Assembly: GCA_003216915.1 (NCBI GenBank)
Contig: QCIB01000011.1
Location: 1 to 53,870 of the forward strand
DNA from: Prochlorococcus sp. AG-402-I23
GTDB lineage: Bacteria; Cyanobacteriota; Cyanobacteriia; PCC-6307; Cyanobiaceae
Direction of reading: 5' to 3'
DNA length: 53,870 nucleotides
Shown: in pieces, positions 1 to 10,475 of the stretch
How positions within the stretch are numbered: position 1 is the stretch's first letter
Layout of the letters: each line of letters starts with the position of its first letter
The notes under the pieces: model-generated
The model's input: the letters and a program-made list of their open reading frames with translations, nothing else
Databases searched by the model: none
Told to the model about the DNA's origin: nothing
Position numbers and translations under genes: made by a program

Positions 1-21
1 ATTAGAATCAGTATTAGTCAT
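1..21 (-). CDS. Possible 5' end of a leftward gene running off the window (ftsY expected)
   Basis: An ATG on the minus strand at 21-19 opens a frame that stays open to the window edge (seven codons, M-T-N-T-D-S-N). Seven codons cannot identify a protein. In the Prochlorococcus gene order I know, the gene after nusB in this direction is ftsY, the signal-recognition-particle receptor, so that is the contextual guess. No Shine-Dalgarno is visible before it. Bases 22-87 between it and nusB hold nothing I can name. Confidence 0.3.
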
Positions 22-87
22 TATTATCTATAGTTCGTAATTAAAATTTTCTAAACACTATTTATTTATATCAAATAATTATGACAA

Positions 88-705
88 TTAAATTGTTTGT
101 AATCTCCTTAAAACTCCATTAATAAATTTTCTTCCTTGCAAATCACTATATTTATTAGCTAAATTAACAGCCTCATCACAAGCAACTGCGACAGGTGTGT
201 TCAAAAAATTGATGTCCACGTAAGCTAGACGCAGAATATCCCTATCAATTCTTGGTAATCTTTTTAATCTCCAGCCATCCATTACTTGATCAATATCAGA
301 ATCAATAATTTTGAGATTATTAATTATATTACAAATCCTTTGATTTACATCCTCTCTAATATCTATTTGACCGCTAGAAACAATTAATTTTGGAAAATCT
401 AAAGTGACAGAGAGTGTATTCATTACGGTTTCAATTTTTGTCAGAGATTTTTTTAACTCATCTCGAACATTTGAATAAGAAGAATCAACACCTTCTTGCA
501 ATTCACTATCTAATATTTTTTGTGAAGCATTTTCTAACTCTGACTCGCAATTATCTAATTCCTCTCTGCAATGGTTTATTAAAGAATCCAAAGCAGATTC
601 AAAAATTTCTTCTATCTGAAATTTATTTAATTTAAAATCACCTTTATCTTTTATGAGGCCAAGAGAAATTAAAGATAATTCTCTAGAAAGGGATCTATTA
701 TGCAT
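88..705 (-). CDS. nusB: Transcription antitermination factor NusB
   Basis: NusB binds boxA RNA with S10 (NusE) and supports antitermination of rRNA operons. The protein is 205 residues. The C-terminal half carries the NusB fold signature: an arginine-rich stretch (WRLKRLPRIDRDILRLAY), then the conserved core A-V-N-L-A-N-K-Y and the ending G-R-K-F-I-N-G-V-L. The N-terminal half has a cyanobacteria-type insertion that is helical and rich in Glu and Ser (roughly residues 40-110), making it longer than the 130-160 residues usual elsewhere. The frame also opens with a TTG one codon upstream (708), but the ATG at 705 gives the family-like start M-H-N-R-S-L-S. It follows the DUF502 gene with a 3-base gap and is probably cotranscribed. 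Confidence 0.95.
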   Translation of the reverse strand: MHNRSLSRELSLISLGLIKDKGDFKLNKFQIEEIFESALDSLINHCREELDNCESELENASQKILDSELQEGVDSSYSNVRDELKKSLTKIETVMNTLSVTLDFPKLIVSSGQIDIREDVNQRICNIINNLKIIDSDIDQVMDGWRLKRLPRIDRDILRLAYVDINFLNTPVAVACDEAVNLANKYSDLQGRKFINGVLRRLQTI

Positions 706-708
706 CAA

Positions 709-1443
709 TTAAGAAGAAGTATTAGTAGAGGCTCGCAATTGTGAAAACAATTTTGAAAATGTTGGATTTGTGGTGTTATTTTTCTCATCAGGATTAACTA
801 TCCCAGCAGAAATTATTGTTCTAAAAGCATCTTCAACAGAAATATCCAAATCCTTAACTGAAGACTCAGGAACAAGTGTATACCAGCCAGTAGTTGGGTT
901 TGGTGCTGTAGGGATGAAAACACTAAGTAACTTTTCTTCCAATTCTGGCTGTAGAGAAGGTCCTACATCTCCAGTTACAAAGCCAACACTATATAGTCCC
1001 TCACGAGGATATTCAACTAGAACAACTCGTCTAAATCTATTAGATTTATTACTTAAGAAAGTTTCTAGCAATTGTTTAAGAGTTTTATAAACCGCTCCAG
1101 CTACTGGAATTTTTGATAAAGTACCCTCTCCAAATTCTAATAACCATCTGCCTACAAAATTTCTCGCCATCAAGCCTATAAGCAAAATAGCTAATAAAGG
1201 TACAGTTAAACCTAAGGTGAGATTAATTAAATCTTGTAATAAAGGATTTAAAGTAATAAAAGGATTTAGTTGCTTTGGGACTGAAGTAACTAACGTTAAA
1301 ACAAATTTACTAACTAATGAAGACAGCCAGATTGTTGTTGCTAAGGGTATTACAACTAACAACCCAGCAATAAGATCATTTTTAAGATCTTGTTGAAGCC
1401 TAGATCCTAAATTCGAATCTTGATTTTGATTAGATTCAACCAA
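709..1443 (-). CDS. DUF502 family membrane protein
   Basis: A 244-residue inner-membrane protein of the DUF502 family; the function is unknown. Two hydrophobic segments lie near residues 24-48 and 73-93, followed by a soluble domain with the conserved stretch G-E-G-T-L-S-K-I-P-V-A-G-A-V-Y-K-T-L-K-Q and later V-P-E-S-S-V-K-D-L-D. Related plant proteins (COV family) act in vascular patterning, which says little about bacteria. The start is a TTG: an in-frame stop lies about 10 bases upstream and there is no ATG before the second membrane segment. It is probably the first gene of a DUF502-nusB(-ftsY) unit and is divergent from queG. Confidence 0.85.
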   Translation of the reverse strand: MVESNQNQDSNLGSRLQQDLKNDLIAGLLVVIPLATTIWLSSLVSKFVLTLVTSVPKQLNPFITLNPLLQDLINLTLGLTVPLLAILLIGLMARNFVGRWLLEFGEGTLSKIPVAGAVYKTLKQLLETFLSNKSNRFRRVVLVEYPREGLYSVGFVTGDVGPSLQPELEEKLLSVFIPTAPNPTTGWYTLVPESSVKDLDISVEDAFRTIISAGIVNPDEKNNTTNPTFSKLFSQLRASTNTSS

Positions 1444-1479
1444 AATAACGTTTTAACTATATTAACTTTACTAATAATT

Positions 1480-1523
1480 TAACTGTTTTTACTCAGTTAG
1501 GATATATTTTTCTTAAATATATC
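1480..1523. repeat. Two inverted repeats in the DUF502/queG divergent intergenic region
   Basis: A perfect 9-bp inverted repeat (GATATATTT, 5-base loop TTCTT, AAATATATC) occupies 1501-1523. A weaker 6-bp one (TAACTG, 8-base loop, CAGTTA) lies at 1480-1499. Both sit in the 144-base gap between two divergent genes. They could be an operator or transcript hairpins; in DNA this AT-rich they could also be chance. A TATAAA at 1573-1578 is close to the queG ATG, so any transcript from it would be nearly leaderless. Confidence 0.4.
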
Positions 1524-1587
1524 TATTTTATTTATAAGTTTTTCTCCCAAACATAACTTTTAAAAGAAATGCTATAAAGAATAAGAA

Positions 1588-2544
1588 ATGATTGATACGA
1601 TTCAAGACAAAAAAGAAATAAGTAGAAAATTAAAAGAAAGAGCTATTTTTGAGGGTTTTACAGTTGCCGGAATAGCTTCAATTCCAGGTAGTTCGCGCAT
1701 AAAATTAAGAACTAATGCATTAGAAAGATGGTTATCAAATAATTATCATGCTGAAATGAAATGGATGGAAGCAGAAAAAAGAAAAAACATAGGCTCACTT
1801 TTTGAAGATGCAAAAAGTGTTTTAAGCGTTGGATTTACTTATATTAATTCACAAAACAGCAATAACAATTTCCTCAAGGTAGCTAAATTTAGCCAAGGTG
1901 AGGATTATCATAAAGTGATTCACAAAAAATTAAAAAATATTGGTAAATGGATCAACATAGAAATCCCTGATTGCAAATGGAAAATATGTGTTGATACCTC
2001 TCCTCTTCTTGAAAAAGCATGGGCAGAGGAAGCAGGGATTGGTTGGATAGGTAAAAATAGTAATTTAATCAGCAAAAAAAATGGTTCTTGGTTTACTTTG
2101 GGTTTTATGATTCTCACAAAAGATTTAATACCAGATAAACCACATCAATCACTTTGTGGAAAATGTGATGCTTGTATTGAACATTGTCCCACAAAGGCGA
2201 TTGTAGAACCATTTGTAATACAATCAGATTTATGCATTGCGTATCACACAATAGAGAGCAGAGATAAAACTATTCCAAAGAAAATAGAAAAAAATTTAGG
2301 TGGATGGGTTGCAGGATGTGATATTTGTCAAGATGTTTGTCCATGGAATAAATCAGTGCCATACAACAATAATCATGAAACCACACCGAAAGAATGGATT
2401 AAAAATCTTAATATTGAGTCCCTCAATTGGGACGATAAAACGTGGCAAGAAAATCTTAAAGGAACTACTTTAAAAAGAATTAAACCATGGATGTGGAAAA
2501 GAAATATACAAGCAAATATAAAGAATAAAAAAATTAAAATATGA
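1588..2544 (+). CDS. queG: Epoxyqueuosine reductase QueG
   Basis: QueG performs the last step of queuosine synthesis, reducing epoxyqueuosine to queuosine in the wobble base of GUN-anticodon tRNAs, using cobalamin and two [4Fe-4S] clusters. The 318-residue protein has the family's N-terminal cobalamin-binding region, the motif around Asp136 (V-D-T-S-P-L) that holds the catalytic Asp, and G-W-I-G-K-N. A bacterial ferredoxin-like domain follows: Cys190, 193, 196, 200 and, further on, Cys216, 244, 247, 251. The C-terminal HEAT-like extension of some homologues is missing, as in many short QueG proteins. The stop overlaps the next start by 4 bases (ATGA), so translational coupling to the TPR gene is likely. 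queC and queE of the same pathway lie at 43.6-44.9 kb. Confidence 0.95.
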   Translation: MIDTIQDKKEISRKLKERAIFEGFTVAGIASIPGSSRIKLRTNALERWLSNNYHAEMKWMEAEKRKNIGSLFEDAKSVLSVGFTYINSQNSNNNFLKVAKFSQGEDYHKVIHKKLKNIGKWINIEIPDCKWKICVDTSPLLEKAWAEEAGIGWIGKNSNLISKKNGSWFTLGFMILTKDLIPDKPHQSLCGKCDACIEHCPTKAIVEPFVIQSDLCIAYHTIESRDKTIPKKIEKNLGGWVAGCDICQDVCPWNKSVPYNNNHETTPKEWIKNLNIESLNWDDKTWQENLKGTTLKRIKPWMWKRNIQANIKNKKIKI

Positions 2545-3404
2545 AGTCGTTTTTAAAAAAAACAATTTTTACCTCCTTAATCTGTTTTTACTTTTTTCAA
2601 ATAGAAATAGTTCGAGCAATAGTTCCATATTATTATTTCCCAACAATTAAAAATTTACAAAAGCAAAGTTTATATATTGGCAAAAATGCATATCAACTTC
2701 TTTATTTTGGTCAATATGAAGACAGTCTTAACTTAGCTAAATTAGCAGTAAAAATAAATGCAAAAGATGAAAAACTATTGCTGATTTTGGCTGAAGCACA
2801 AATAGCTAACAAAGAATACAAAAACGCATTAAGTTCTCTAAATAAAGCAGAACAGATCAATTCAAATATTAGCGAAATATATTTTGCTAAAAGTAATGTT
2901 TACTTAAAAATTTCCCAACAAAAAAAAGCAAAGAATGCTTTAGAAAAAGGAATAAAGATTGATCCCAATAACCACAAAGCTATTTTTCAATTAGGAAATA
3001 TTTTATTAATGGAAAAAAATTATTTGGAGGCTATCAAATTGTTTGATAAATCCATAAAAATCAAGCCTGATTTCTGGCAAGCAATAAATAATCAAGGTTT
3101 AGCTTATTTCGAAAAAAACAAAGTGAATCTCGCAATCAAACTTTTTGAAAGTGCAATCTCAATCGAAGAGAATGCAGAACCATTACTAGGCCTAGCCTCA
3201 TGTATAAATATTCAAGATAATAAATTAGCAATTCAGCTAGCAAAAAAAGCTTTGGATAAAGATCCCAGATATGTTAATTATGATTATAGAAAAGAACAGT
3301 TATGGGGAGAAAAATTACAAGCCTCTACAGAAATTCTTTTACAAAATGAACAACTTAAAAAAGATGTAATACTGGCAAAATCCAAAATAAGTGAATCATC
3401 TTAA
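2541..3404 (+). CDS. Secreted or membrane-anchored TPR repeat protein
   Basis: A 287-residue protein with an N-terminal hydrophobic segment after three lysines (about residues 8-26), read as a signal peptide or membrane anchor. At least five tetratricopeptide repeats follow between about residues 50 and 250, each with the Y/F-G/A-A and P pattern; the clearest are near N-N-H-K-A-I-F-Q-L-G-N and D-F-W-Q-A-I-N-N-Q-G. TPRs are protein-binding scaffolds, so no reaction can be assigned. The start overlaps the queG stop by 4 bases. The same queG-TPR-topoisomerase order is known to me from other Prochlorococcus, which supports a conserved gene, but it does not reveal the function. Confidence 0.85.
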   Translation: MKSFLKKTIFTSLICFYFFQIEIVRAIVPYYYFPTIKNLQKQSLYIGKNAYQLLYFGQYEDSLNLAKLAVKINAKDEKLLLILAEAQIANKEYKNALSSLNKAEQINSNISEIYFAKSNVYLKISQQKKAKNALEKGIKIDPNNHKAIFQLGNILLMEKNYLEAIKLFDKSIKIKPDFWQAINNQGLAYFEKNKVNLAIKLFESAISIEENAEPLLGLASCINIQDNKLAIQLAKKALDKDPRYVNYDYRKEQLWGEKLQASTEILLQNEQLKKDVILAKSKISESS

Positions 3405-3477
3405 TGTTGAATACTGGTAAATATTGTTTTACCTATTAGTCTTAATTTAGTTAATTAATAATTAATTTTGCGCTCCA

Positions 3478-5919
3478 ATGGATAAGAAAAACTTCACTTC
3501 CATCTCGCTTCAAGAAGAAATGCAACGTTCTTATTTGGAGTATGCTATGAGCGTCATAGTTGGACGAGCGTTGCCTGATGCAAGAGATGGTCTTAAGCCT
3601 GTACAAAGAAGAATCATATTTGCGATGTATGAATTAGGCTTAACTCCTGATAAACCATTCAGGAAGTGTGCAAGGGTTGTTGGAGATGTACTTGGAAAAT
3701 ACCATCCTCATGGAGATCAAGCAGTTTACGATGCATTAGTAAAGCTGGTACAAAATTTCTCAACTAAATATCCTACTCTTGACGGCCATGGGAATTTTGG
3801 ATCTGTAGATAATGATCCGCCTGCTGCAATGAGGTATACAGAGACCAGATTAGCTCCAATAGCTCATAAAGGATTTCTTGAAGAAATTGCATCAGAAACA
3901 GTAAACTTTTCAAATAACTTTGACGGTTCTCAAAAAGAACCAGATGTTCTTCCAGCCCAACTTCCATTTTTATTATTGAACGGCTCATCAGGTATTGCTG
4001 TTGGCATGGCAACAAATATTCCACCTCACAATCTAGGCGAAGTTGTTGATGGTTTAGTTGCCTTAGTTAAAAATAAAGATATTAGTGATAAAAAACTTTC
4101 TTACATTATCAAAGGACCAGATTTTCCTACAGGCGGAGAATTAATTTATAGTCATGCAATAGAAGAACTTTATCAAACTGGAAAAGGATCTATAACTATA
4201 AGAGGAGTAGTAAATACTGAAGAGGTAAATTTAGGCAAAGGGAAACATAAAAAGAATGCAATAATCGTTACTGAACTTCCTTACCAAATTAATAAAGCAG
4301 GTTGGATTGAAAAACTCGCAGAACTTGTTAATTCAAGCAAGATTATTGGGATTTCTGATATTAGGGATGAGAGCGACAGAGATGGAATGAGAATTGTAAT
4401 AGAACTAAAAAAAGATTCTAATTCTGAACTTGTTATTTCTAATTTATATAAAAAAACAACTCTCCAAACAAACTTTGGCGCAATATTCTTAGCTTTAATT
4501 AAAGGCAAACCTGTACAACTAAATCTGAAAAAATATCTCAACTATTTTCTTGAATTTAGAGAAGAAACAATTAGAAAAAGAACTTTTTATTTTCTAAAAA
4601 ACACTCTTGATAAACTAGAAATATCAGAAGGTTTATCTAAAGCTACAAAAAACATAAAAAAAGTTATCGCAATTATTGAAGAATCAGAAAATTCTGAGCA
4701 AGCAAAATCAAAATTAGTAGAAAATTTTTTCTTAAGTGAAAAACAGGCAAATTCAGTTTTGGATATGCCACTAAAAAAATTAACAAATCTAGAAAAAAAT
4801 CAAATTGTTAACGATATAAAAAATTTAGAAGAAAAAAAGAATTATTTTCAAAAATTATTGAATGAAAGAGAATTGTTACTTGAATTACTTATAGAAGAAT
4901 TATTAATATTAAAGAAAAAATACAATGTTATACGTAAAACAAAAATAATTAAAAATATAAATCAAAATGAAGAATTAGAAACGCTTAATAATCAGATATT
5001 AGAAGACTTTATAAATAAAAAAACAAAATTATACATAGACAATAGACTTTATTTAAAAAGAATGATTTTAGGTAATTACAAAAAATCATTTGAGGTTGTA
5101 AATAAAATTATAGATAATAAAAATATTCAAAAATTTATATGTAATATTGAAAAAAATATAAAATTAATTGGCATCACAGCTACAGGAAAAGTATTTAATA
5201 TTGATTGGGAATCAAGTATTAATAAAGACTATAAATTAGATAATAAAATTCTTGGAAATATTCATCCTAGTGAGATAATAAATTTTCATTCAATTAAAAA
5301 AGAAACTAGAAATTATTTATGCATATTAAATTCAGATGGAAGATTTAAAAAAGTTTTATTTGATGAAGATATGATTAAAAGCAATAGATCTTTCACTATT
5401 ACAAAATTAAAAAATAATTTAAAAACAATTGATTCTTTTATTTCTAATGAAAACAAAGATTTAATAATATTAACCTCGATAGGGAGAATTTTTAAATTTA
5501 ATTTATCAAATAAATTTTTAACGCCAACTTCTAAACAATCCCAAGGATTAATAATTGCAAAACTTTTACCATCTGAAAAAATCGTTTCTTGTTGTACATT
5601 TAATGATGGAGAAAATATTTTTTTAATATCTAAAAAAGGAAAAATCTTTTGCATAAATAGTAATGAAATTTACTGCTCAAATGAATACAATTTGGGATAT
5701 TTGAATGAAAAAACTCAACTTAAAAACGATTACTTTCTCAAAATAATGGCAAGTAACCATTACCTTGATATTGAAACTAATAAAAATAAATCTGCAAGAT
5801 TAGACCTAAATAAATTAAATTTCAAATCCAATAAATCAAACTTTTTAATTGATTTTTTAAAATTAGATAATGATGAATACCTTGAAAATTGTTTCCGACT
5901 TGAAAACTTTCTCGACTAA
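3478..5919 (+). CDS. parC: Type IIA topoisomerase subunit A (GyrA/ParC family)
   Basis: The DNA-cleaving subunit of gyrase or topoisomerase IV, 813 residues. The breakage-reunion core is clear: winged helix with H-P-H-G-D near residues 76-80, catalytic Tyr120 in A-A-M-R-Y-T, then the tower and coiled-coil (to about 490). The C-terminal beta-pinwheel is recognisable by at least four blades with the G-K/R-x-F pattern ([32 protein letters not shown]) but is very Asn/Lys-rich and diverged. I see no GyrA box (Q-R-R-G-G-K-G), which favours a topoisomerase IV-like role; cyanobacteria often carry two A subunits annotated gyrA, so gyrA is the alternative name. Gln81 occupies the position of E. coli GyrA Ser83. 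Its 3' end overlaps the purF stop by 4 bases, convergently. Confidence 0.9.
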   Translation: MDKKNFTSISLQEEMQRSYLEYAMSVIVGRALPDARDGLKPVQRRIIFAMYELGLTPDKPFRKCARVVGDVLGKYHPHGDQAVYDALVKLVQNFSTKYPTLDGHGNFGSVDNDPPAAMRYTETRLAPIAHKGFLEEIASETVNFSNNFDGSQKEPDVLPAQLPFLLLNGSSGIAVGMATNIPPHNLGEVVDGLVALVKNKDISDKKLSYIIKGPDFPTGGELIYSHAIEELYQTGKGSITIRGVVNTEEVNLGKGKHKKNAIIVTELPYQINKAGWIEKLAELVNSSKIIGISDIRDESDRDGMRIVIELKKDSNSELVISNLYKKTTLQTNFGAIFLALIKGKPVQLNLKKYLNYFLEFREETIRKRTFYFLKNTLDKLEISEGLSKATKNIKKVIAIIEESENSEQAKSKLVENFFLSEKQANSVLDMPLKKLTNLEKNQIVNDIKNLEEKKNYFQKLLNERELLLELLIEELLILKKKYNVIRKTKIIKNINQNEELETLNNQILEDFINKKTKLYIDNRLYLKRMILGNYKKSFEVVNKIIDNKNIQKFICNIEKNIKLIGITATGKVFNIDWESSINKDYKLDNKILGNIHPSEIINFHSIKKETRNYLCILNSDGRFKKVLFDEDMIKSNRSFTITKLKNNLKTIDSFISNENKDLIILTSIGRIFKFNLSNKFLTPTSKQSQGLIIAKLLPSEKIVSCCTFNDGENIFLISKKGKIFCINSNEIYCSNEYNLGYLNEKTQLKNDYFLKIMASNHYLDIETNKNKSARLDLNKLNFKSNKSNFLIDFLKLDNDEYLENCFRLENFLD

Positions 5920-7376
5920 GATTTATATTCATTTTCAACCCAATTTAAGTATTCTTGATTTACTGTTCCAGTTACATAATCACCAGTAAAACAACTCATC
6001 TCTAAACCTTTAATAGGGGAATCACCAATTATAGATTTACGCAAACTTTCAACACTTTGATAAACAAGGTTATCAATTTCAAGTTTATCGGCGATTTCAC
6101 TTATTGTCCTATTATGAGCTATTAATTCATCTCTATTAGGCATATTAATTCCATAAACGTGAGGATAACGAACAGGAGGAGCTGCTGATGTAAAAAAAAC
6201 TTTATTTGCTCCTGCATCTTTAGCCATCTGGACAATTTCTTTTGAAGTAGTACCTCTTACTATCGAGTCATCAACAATTAATACATTTTTATTTTTAAAC
6301 TCTGCACTCATGGCATTTAATTTTTGCCTTACAGATTTCTTACGTTGCTGCTGACCAGGCATTATGAATGTTCTGCCAACATATCTATTTTTAAAAAAAC
6401 CTTCCCTATATTCTATCCCTAACTGTCTTGCGACTTGCATTGCCGCGGGTCGAGAAGAATCAGGAATAGGCATAACTACATCAATATCTCCAGAATTAAT
6501 TGTTTCTTTTATTGTTTCTGCTAAATAATCTCCCATCTTTAAACGAGCTTTATAGACGGAAATTCCATTCATAATTGAATCTGGCCTAGCTAAGTAAACA
6601 TATTCAAAAGCACAGGGAAATAACATTGGATTTTCAGAACATTGCTTAGAAAAAAACTCCCCATCAAGATTTATAAAAACAGCTTCTCCTGGATCTACAT
6701 CTCTCACTACTTCATAATCATTATTCTCAAGTACTAAAGATTCACTTGCAACCATCCATTCTTCTTTTTTTGTGGTTGATGAACGTCTTTTCCCTATGAC
6801 TAAAGGCCTAATACCAAAAGGATCTCTAAATGCTAATAAACCATGTCCTGAAATTAACGCAATTGAAGCATATGACCCCTGAATTCTTTTATGTAAAAAT
6901 TTGACCGCATTAAAAATAATATCAGGTTCTAATTCTTGATTATTAATTTGTTCTTGTAATTCTGTCGCAAATACATTTAACAACATTTCAGTATCACTTG
7001 AAGAATTTGTATGCCGCTTATCGACATTAAATAACTGTTTTTCTAAATCTCTGGTATTAGTCAAATTTCCATTATGTATCAAAACAATTCCATAAGGAGC
7101 ATTAACATAAAAAGGCTGTGCTTCTTCTATACTTTCTGCTGATCCCTTTGTTGCATACCTAACATGACCCAATCCAATTTTACCAATTAAATTCCTCATA
7201 TCTCTAGTTCTATAAGCAGTATTAACCTGCCCTTTAACCTTATGTATATGAAAAACAGTATTTTCCATTGTTGCTATACCTGTTGAGTCTTGACCTCTAT
7301 GCTGCAAAAGCAAAAGACTATCGTAAATTTGTTGATTTACATCATTTGAAGAAACGATTCCAACTATTCCGCACAT
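5916..7376 (-). CDS. purF: Amidophosphoribosyltransferase PurF
   Basis: The first committed step of purine synthesis: PRPP plus glutamine gives 5-phosphoribosylamine. At 486 residues it has full length. Cys2 becomes the N-terminal nucleophile after Met removal (M-C-G-I-V-G-I), and the glutaminase site continues with H-R-G-Q-D (26-30), H-V-R-Y-A-T (71-76) and H-N-G-N-L (101-105). The phosphoribosyltransferase half has the PRPP loop [13 protein letters not shown] near residue 370. The end C-F-T-G-D-Y-V-T-G is typical. It lies 47 bases downstream of purL on the same strand and is probably cotranscribed with dnaN, the PRC-barrel gene and purL. Its stop (TAG) overlaps the topoisomerase stop (TAA) in the bases CTAA. 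Confidence 0.98.
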   Translation of the reverse strand: MCGIVGIVSSNDVNQQIYDSLLLLQHRGQDSTGIATMENTVFHIHKVKGQVNTAYRTRDMRNLIGKIGLGHVRYATKGSAESIEEAQPFYVNAPYGIVLIHNGNLTNTRDLEKQLFNVDKRHTNSSSDTEMLLNVFATELQEQINNQELEPDIIFNAVKFLHKRIQGSYASIALISGHGLLAFRDPFGIRPLVIGKRRSSTTKKEEWMVASESLVLENNDYEVVRDVDPGEAVFINLDGEFFSKQCSENPMLFPCAFEYVYLARPDSIMNGISVYKARLKMGDYLAETIKETINSGDIDVVMPIPDSSRPAAMQVARQLGIEYREGFFKNRYVGRTFIMPGQQQRKKSVRQKLNAMSAEFKNKNVLIVDDSIVRGTTSKEIVQMAKDAGANKVFFTSAAPPVRYPHVYGINMPNRDELIAHNRTISEIADKLEIDNLVYQSVESLRKSIIGDSPIKGLEMSCFTGDYVTGTVNQEYLNWVENEYKS

Positions 7377-7423
7377 AACTTAATAATTTAAAATGATTAA
7401 TAGTTGAGAAATATTTTTCATAT

Positions 7424-9763
7424 TTAGAAGTAATCTGAAATACTATTATTAAATTTTTCAGTTAATTCCTCAACCCTAATATTGCAAATATTTTTTTCGT
7501 TGATTTTTATCTGCAGCTTATCACTAGATACGTATCCTATTTTTTTTACATAAACACTTGATGGGAAATTTATTTGATTTTGTTTTAAATAATTAAACCA
7601 TTCATTTTGTTTGATTTTACTAATTGAAAAAATAATTCTTGAACCCCCTTCGGCAAACAATAAATTATCAAGTCTATTTAAATCTTTCTCTAATTCTATA
7701 GTTGCACCCCGTGAAGACAAAATACAAGACTCTGCTAAAGCTATAGCTAAACCTCCGTCGCTTATATCATGAGAAGAAACCACAAGACTTTTTAAAATCG
7801 CATTTCTTAAAAAACTCTGGCAAAACTTTTCATCCAACAAATCTATTTTTGGAGGCCGACCTGTAATTTCTCCATGAAAATATTCCAGATAAGAACTAGC
7901 TGCAATTTTTATTTCTGATTTGGAAGAACCAATTAACCAGATTTGATCTTCAATATTTTTCCATTCACTACTTATAGCTTTTTCGACATTATCTATCTTT
8001 CCAACCATTCCAATAACAGGAGTAGGATTGATAGGAGTAATTAGATTATCTTTACTTTTGGATTCATTATATAAAGATACATTACCTCCCGTAACAGGAG
8101 TTTCTAAAGCTTTACAGGCTTCAGCAATTCCATTACATGAAGATGAGAGTTGCCAATATCCTATTTCATTCTCAGGAGAAGAAAAATTTAAATTATTTGT
8201 AATTGCTACTGGTTCAGCACCAACACAACTAACATTTCTAGCGGACTCTGCAACGGCAGCGATAGATCCTCTAAACGGATCAAGCGCAACCCATCTACTA
8301 TTACAATCAACTGAAGCAGCGACACCAGAAAATACTTTACTTTTATTTTTTTTATTTTGTTCCCTTAGTCTTACTACGGCAGCATCTGATTTTCCAGGTT
8401 TAAAAACTGTATTTGTCTGAACTTGAGAGTCATATTGTTTATAAATCCATCTTTTAGAAGCTATTGATGGATTAGAGAGTAGTTTTAAAATGATTTCTGA
8501 AAAAGAAAAATTCTTATTTTCCTTCAATGAAAATATTTTTTGCTCATGAATTTCTGGTAAATCATTTTCTTTCCATTCCCATTTATTTAAAAGATCATCG
8601 GGTGGATTATTAATCACATTGTGAAAATTTACAGGAGTATCATCAGATAAGGCAGAAGTAGGTATTTGGGCCACAATTTTACCTTCATGAGAAATAATTA
8701 CCTCATTAGTTCCTATCACTTCACCAATAACACTGGCATATAATCCCCATTTATTAAATTTTTCAATAAGATCATTAATTTTTTCTTCTTTAACGACAAA
8801 CAACATTCTTTCTTGCGATTCAGATAATAAATATTGGTATGAGGACATATCATCTTCTCTAGAAGGGACCAAATCTAAATCAATAGATATCCCTAAATTT
8901 CCATTTGCGGCCATTTCTGCACTACTGCATGTTAAACCTGCAGCACCCATATCTTGAGCTGCAATTACATCTCCTGTCTTGAAAGCATCCAAACAAGCTT
9001 CAATAAGACTTTTCTCAACAAATGGATCACCTACCTGAACTGCAGGTCTATCATCTAATGAAGTTGTAGTTAATTCTGAACTAGCAAAACTAGCACCACC
9101 AACACCGTCTCTGCCAGTTGTATTACCAACATATAACACTGGTGATCCTACATTTTTAGCTCCAGAACAAACGATTTCCTTGGTCTCTAAAAGTCCTAAA
9201 GCCATAACATTCACTAGAGGATTTCCAGAGTAACTATCATCGAAGTCAATTTCACCTCCAACAGTCGGCACACCTACGCAATTTCCATAATGAGCAATAC
9301 CGGATACAACTCCTCGTAGTAAATCAACATTTGATAATTTATCAAGGTTGCCGAATCTCAATGAATTCAAGACTGCGATTGGCCTTGCACCCATTGTAAA
9401 TATATCTCTTAAAATTCCTCCTACACCTGTTGCTGCACCTTGAAAAGGTTCAATAGCAGAAGGATGATTATGACTTTCTATTTTAAAAACAAGTTTTTGA
9501 TTATTTCCAACATCAATAACTCCAGCATTTTCTCCAGGTCCAACTAAAACATTTTTACCTTTAGTAGGAAACTTAGATAGTAAAGGTTTTGAATTTCTGT
9601 AGCAACAATGTTCGGACCACATAACACCAAACATGCCTAATTCCGTTCTGTTAGGTTTTCTCTTTAATCTTTTGCAAATTTCTTCGTAATCATTAAGTGT
9701 TAAATTTTCAACTTGTAGTGCTTCATTAAGATCATATAGATCATTATTTTCTTGATTTATCAT
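7424..9763 (-). CDS. purL: Phosphoribosylformylglycinamidine synthase subunit PurL
   Basis: PurL is the ATP-dependent synthetase subunit of FGAM synthase (fourth step of purine synthesis) and works with PurQ and PurS, which lie elsewhere. At 779 residues it is the small-type PurL, not the 1,300-residue fused form. Recognisable parts: N-terminal [13 protein letters not shown], nucleotide-binding [17 protein letters not shown] with the catalytic His, [10 protein letters not shown] and the second half-repeat with [10 protein letters not shown]. The start is an ATG; the preceding PRC-barrel gene stops only 3 bases upstream, so coupling is likely. Confidence 0.98.
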   Translation of the reverse strand: MINQENNDLYDLNEALQVENLTLNDYEEICKRLKRKPNRTELGMFGVMWSEHCCYRNSKPLLSKFPTKGKNVLVGPGENAGVIDVGNNQKLVFKIESHNHPSAIEPFQGAATGVGGILRDIFTMGARPIAVLNSLRFGNLDKLSNVDLLRGVVSGIAHYGNCVGVPTVGGEIDFDDSYSGNPLVNVMALGLLETKEIVCSGAKNVGSPVLYVGNTTGRDGVGGASFASSELTTTSLDDRPAVQVGDPFVEKSLIEACLDAFKTGDVIAAQDMGAAGLTCSSAEMAANGNLGISIDLDLVPSREDDMSSYQYLLSESQERMLFVVKEEKINDLIEKFNKWGLYASVIGEVIGTNEVIISHEGKIVAQIPTSALSDDTPVNFHNVINNPPDDLLNKWEWKENDLPEIHEQKIFSLKENKNFSFSEIILKLLSNPSIASKRWIYKQYDSQVQTNTVFKPGKSDAAVVRLREQNKKNKSKVFSGVAASVDCNSRWVALDPFRGSIAAVAESARNVSCVGAEPVAITNNLNFSSPENEIGYWQLSSSCNGIAEACKALETPVTGGNVSLYNESKSKDNLITPINPTPVIGMVGKIDNVEKAISSEWKNIEDQIWLIGSSKSEIKIAASSYLEYFHGEITGRPPKIDLLDEKFCQSFLRNAILKSLVVSSHDISDGGLAIALAESCILSSRGATIELEKDLNRLDNLLFAEGGSRIIFSISKIKQNEWFNYLKQNQINFPSSVYVKKIGYVSSDKLQIKINEKNICNIRVEELTEKFNNSISDYF

Positions 9764-9766
9764 TAT

Positions 9767-10474
9767 TTATATCCAAGGGTCATCATCTTTTTTTTCACTA
9801 AACGGTATAGATGTTCTCTCATTATTATAAAAACTTTTTTGTTTAAAATCTAAGTTTTGGCTAATATCTTCATCTTCTTCAAGCCATTCCTCTAATCTAT
9901 TAGAAGCAATATTCTTCATATCATCAAATCTATCAAAAATTTTTTTCCCTTTTTGCATAAATTCATTTTTAATACTTGATTTTATTACAGATAAATCATC
10001 TAAAGAATTACTTTCACAGAATACCAATCCCGGTTGTTGGTCATTGATATTATCAATAGTTAATTTCCATCGACTAGAACCTGGAATCTTAGGATTAGAT
10101 CTAGAAACTAAATAATATTTAATTTTTCCCGTTTTCATTTCAAATAAAAAATCTGCAATGACTCCTATTTTTGATCCATTTTTATTTATAAGATTAGCTT
10201 CTATTAAAGTTGGGAACCTATTTAAAGTTGCTAAATCGGAAATAGCTGGATCACCTTTAACATAAATTTCATTATCAATTATTTGAGTAATTTGATTTAA
10301 TCGCCAAACATTTCTTTTTAAATCAAAATTTGAAGGACGAGAGTACCATCCTAAAATTCGATGAACTGGAGGATGCATCCAAACATTTTCACCATTTCCA
10401 TAATTAAGGACCATATTACCCTTAACACTATAATTTAGTAATTCACTTAATAAAATTTCTTTAGGTAATTTCAA
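9767..10474 (-). CDS. PRC-barrel domain protein between dnaN and purL
   Basis: A 235-residue soluble protein with no signal peptide. The segment around residues 80-145 (L-I-E-A-N-L-I-N-K-N-G-S-K-I-G-V-I-A-D, then K-T-G-K-I-K-Y-Y-L-V-S-R-S-N-P) has the PRC-barrel pattern, the small beta-barrel of RimM and photosynthetic reaction-centre H subunits. The N-terminal third may be a second, weaker barrel. The C-terminus is acidic and low-complexity (E-E-W-L-E-E-D-E-D). No biochemical function is known to me. It starts with TTG, one base after the dnaN stop, and no ATG is available before residue 21. The position between dnaN and purL is conserved in Prochlorococcus, so it is a real gene. Confidence 0.8.
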   Translation of the reverse strand: MKLPKEILLSELLNYSVKGNMVLNYGNGENVWMHPPVHRILGWYSRPSNFDLKRNVWRLNQITQIIDNEIYVKGDPAISDLATLNRFPTLIEANLINKNGSKIGVIADFLFEMKTGKIKYYLVSRSNPKIPGSSRWKLTIDNINDQQPGLVFCESNSLDDLSVIKSSIKNEFMQKGKKIFDRFDDMKNIASNRLEEWLEEDEDISQNLDFKQKSFYNNERTSIPFSEKKDDDPWI

Positions 10475-10475
10475 A

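Noticed and set aside
8028..8420. 130-residue plus-strand frame inside purL
   Set aside because: Antisense to purL, no recognisable domain, composition follows the opposite strand.
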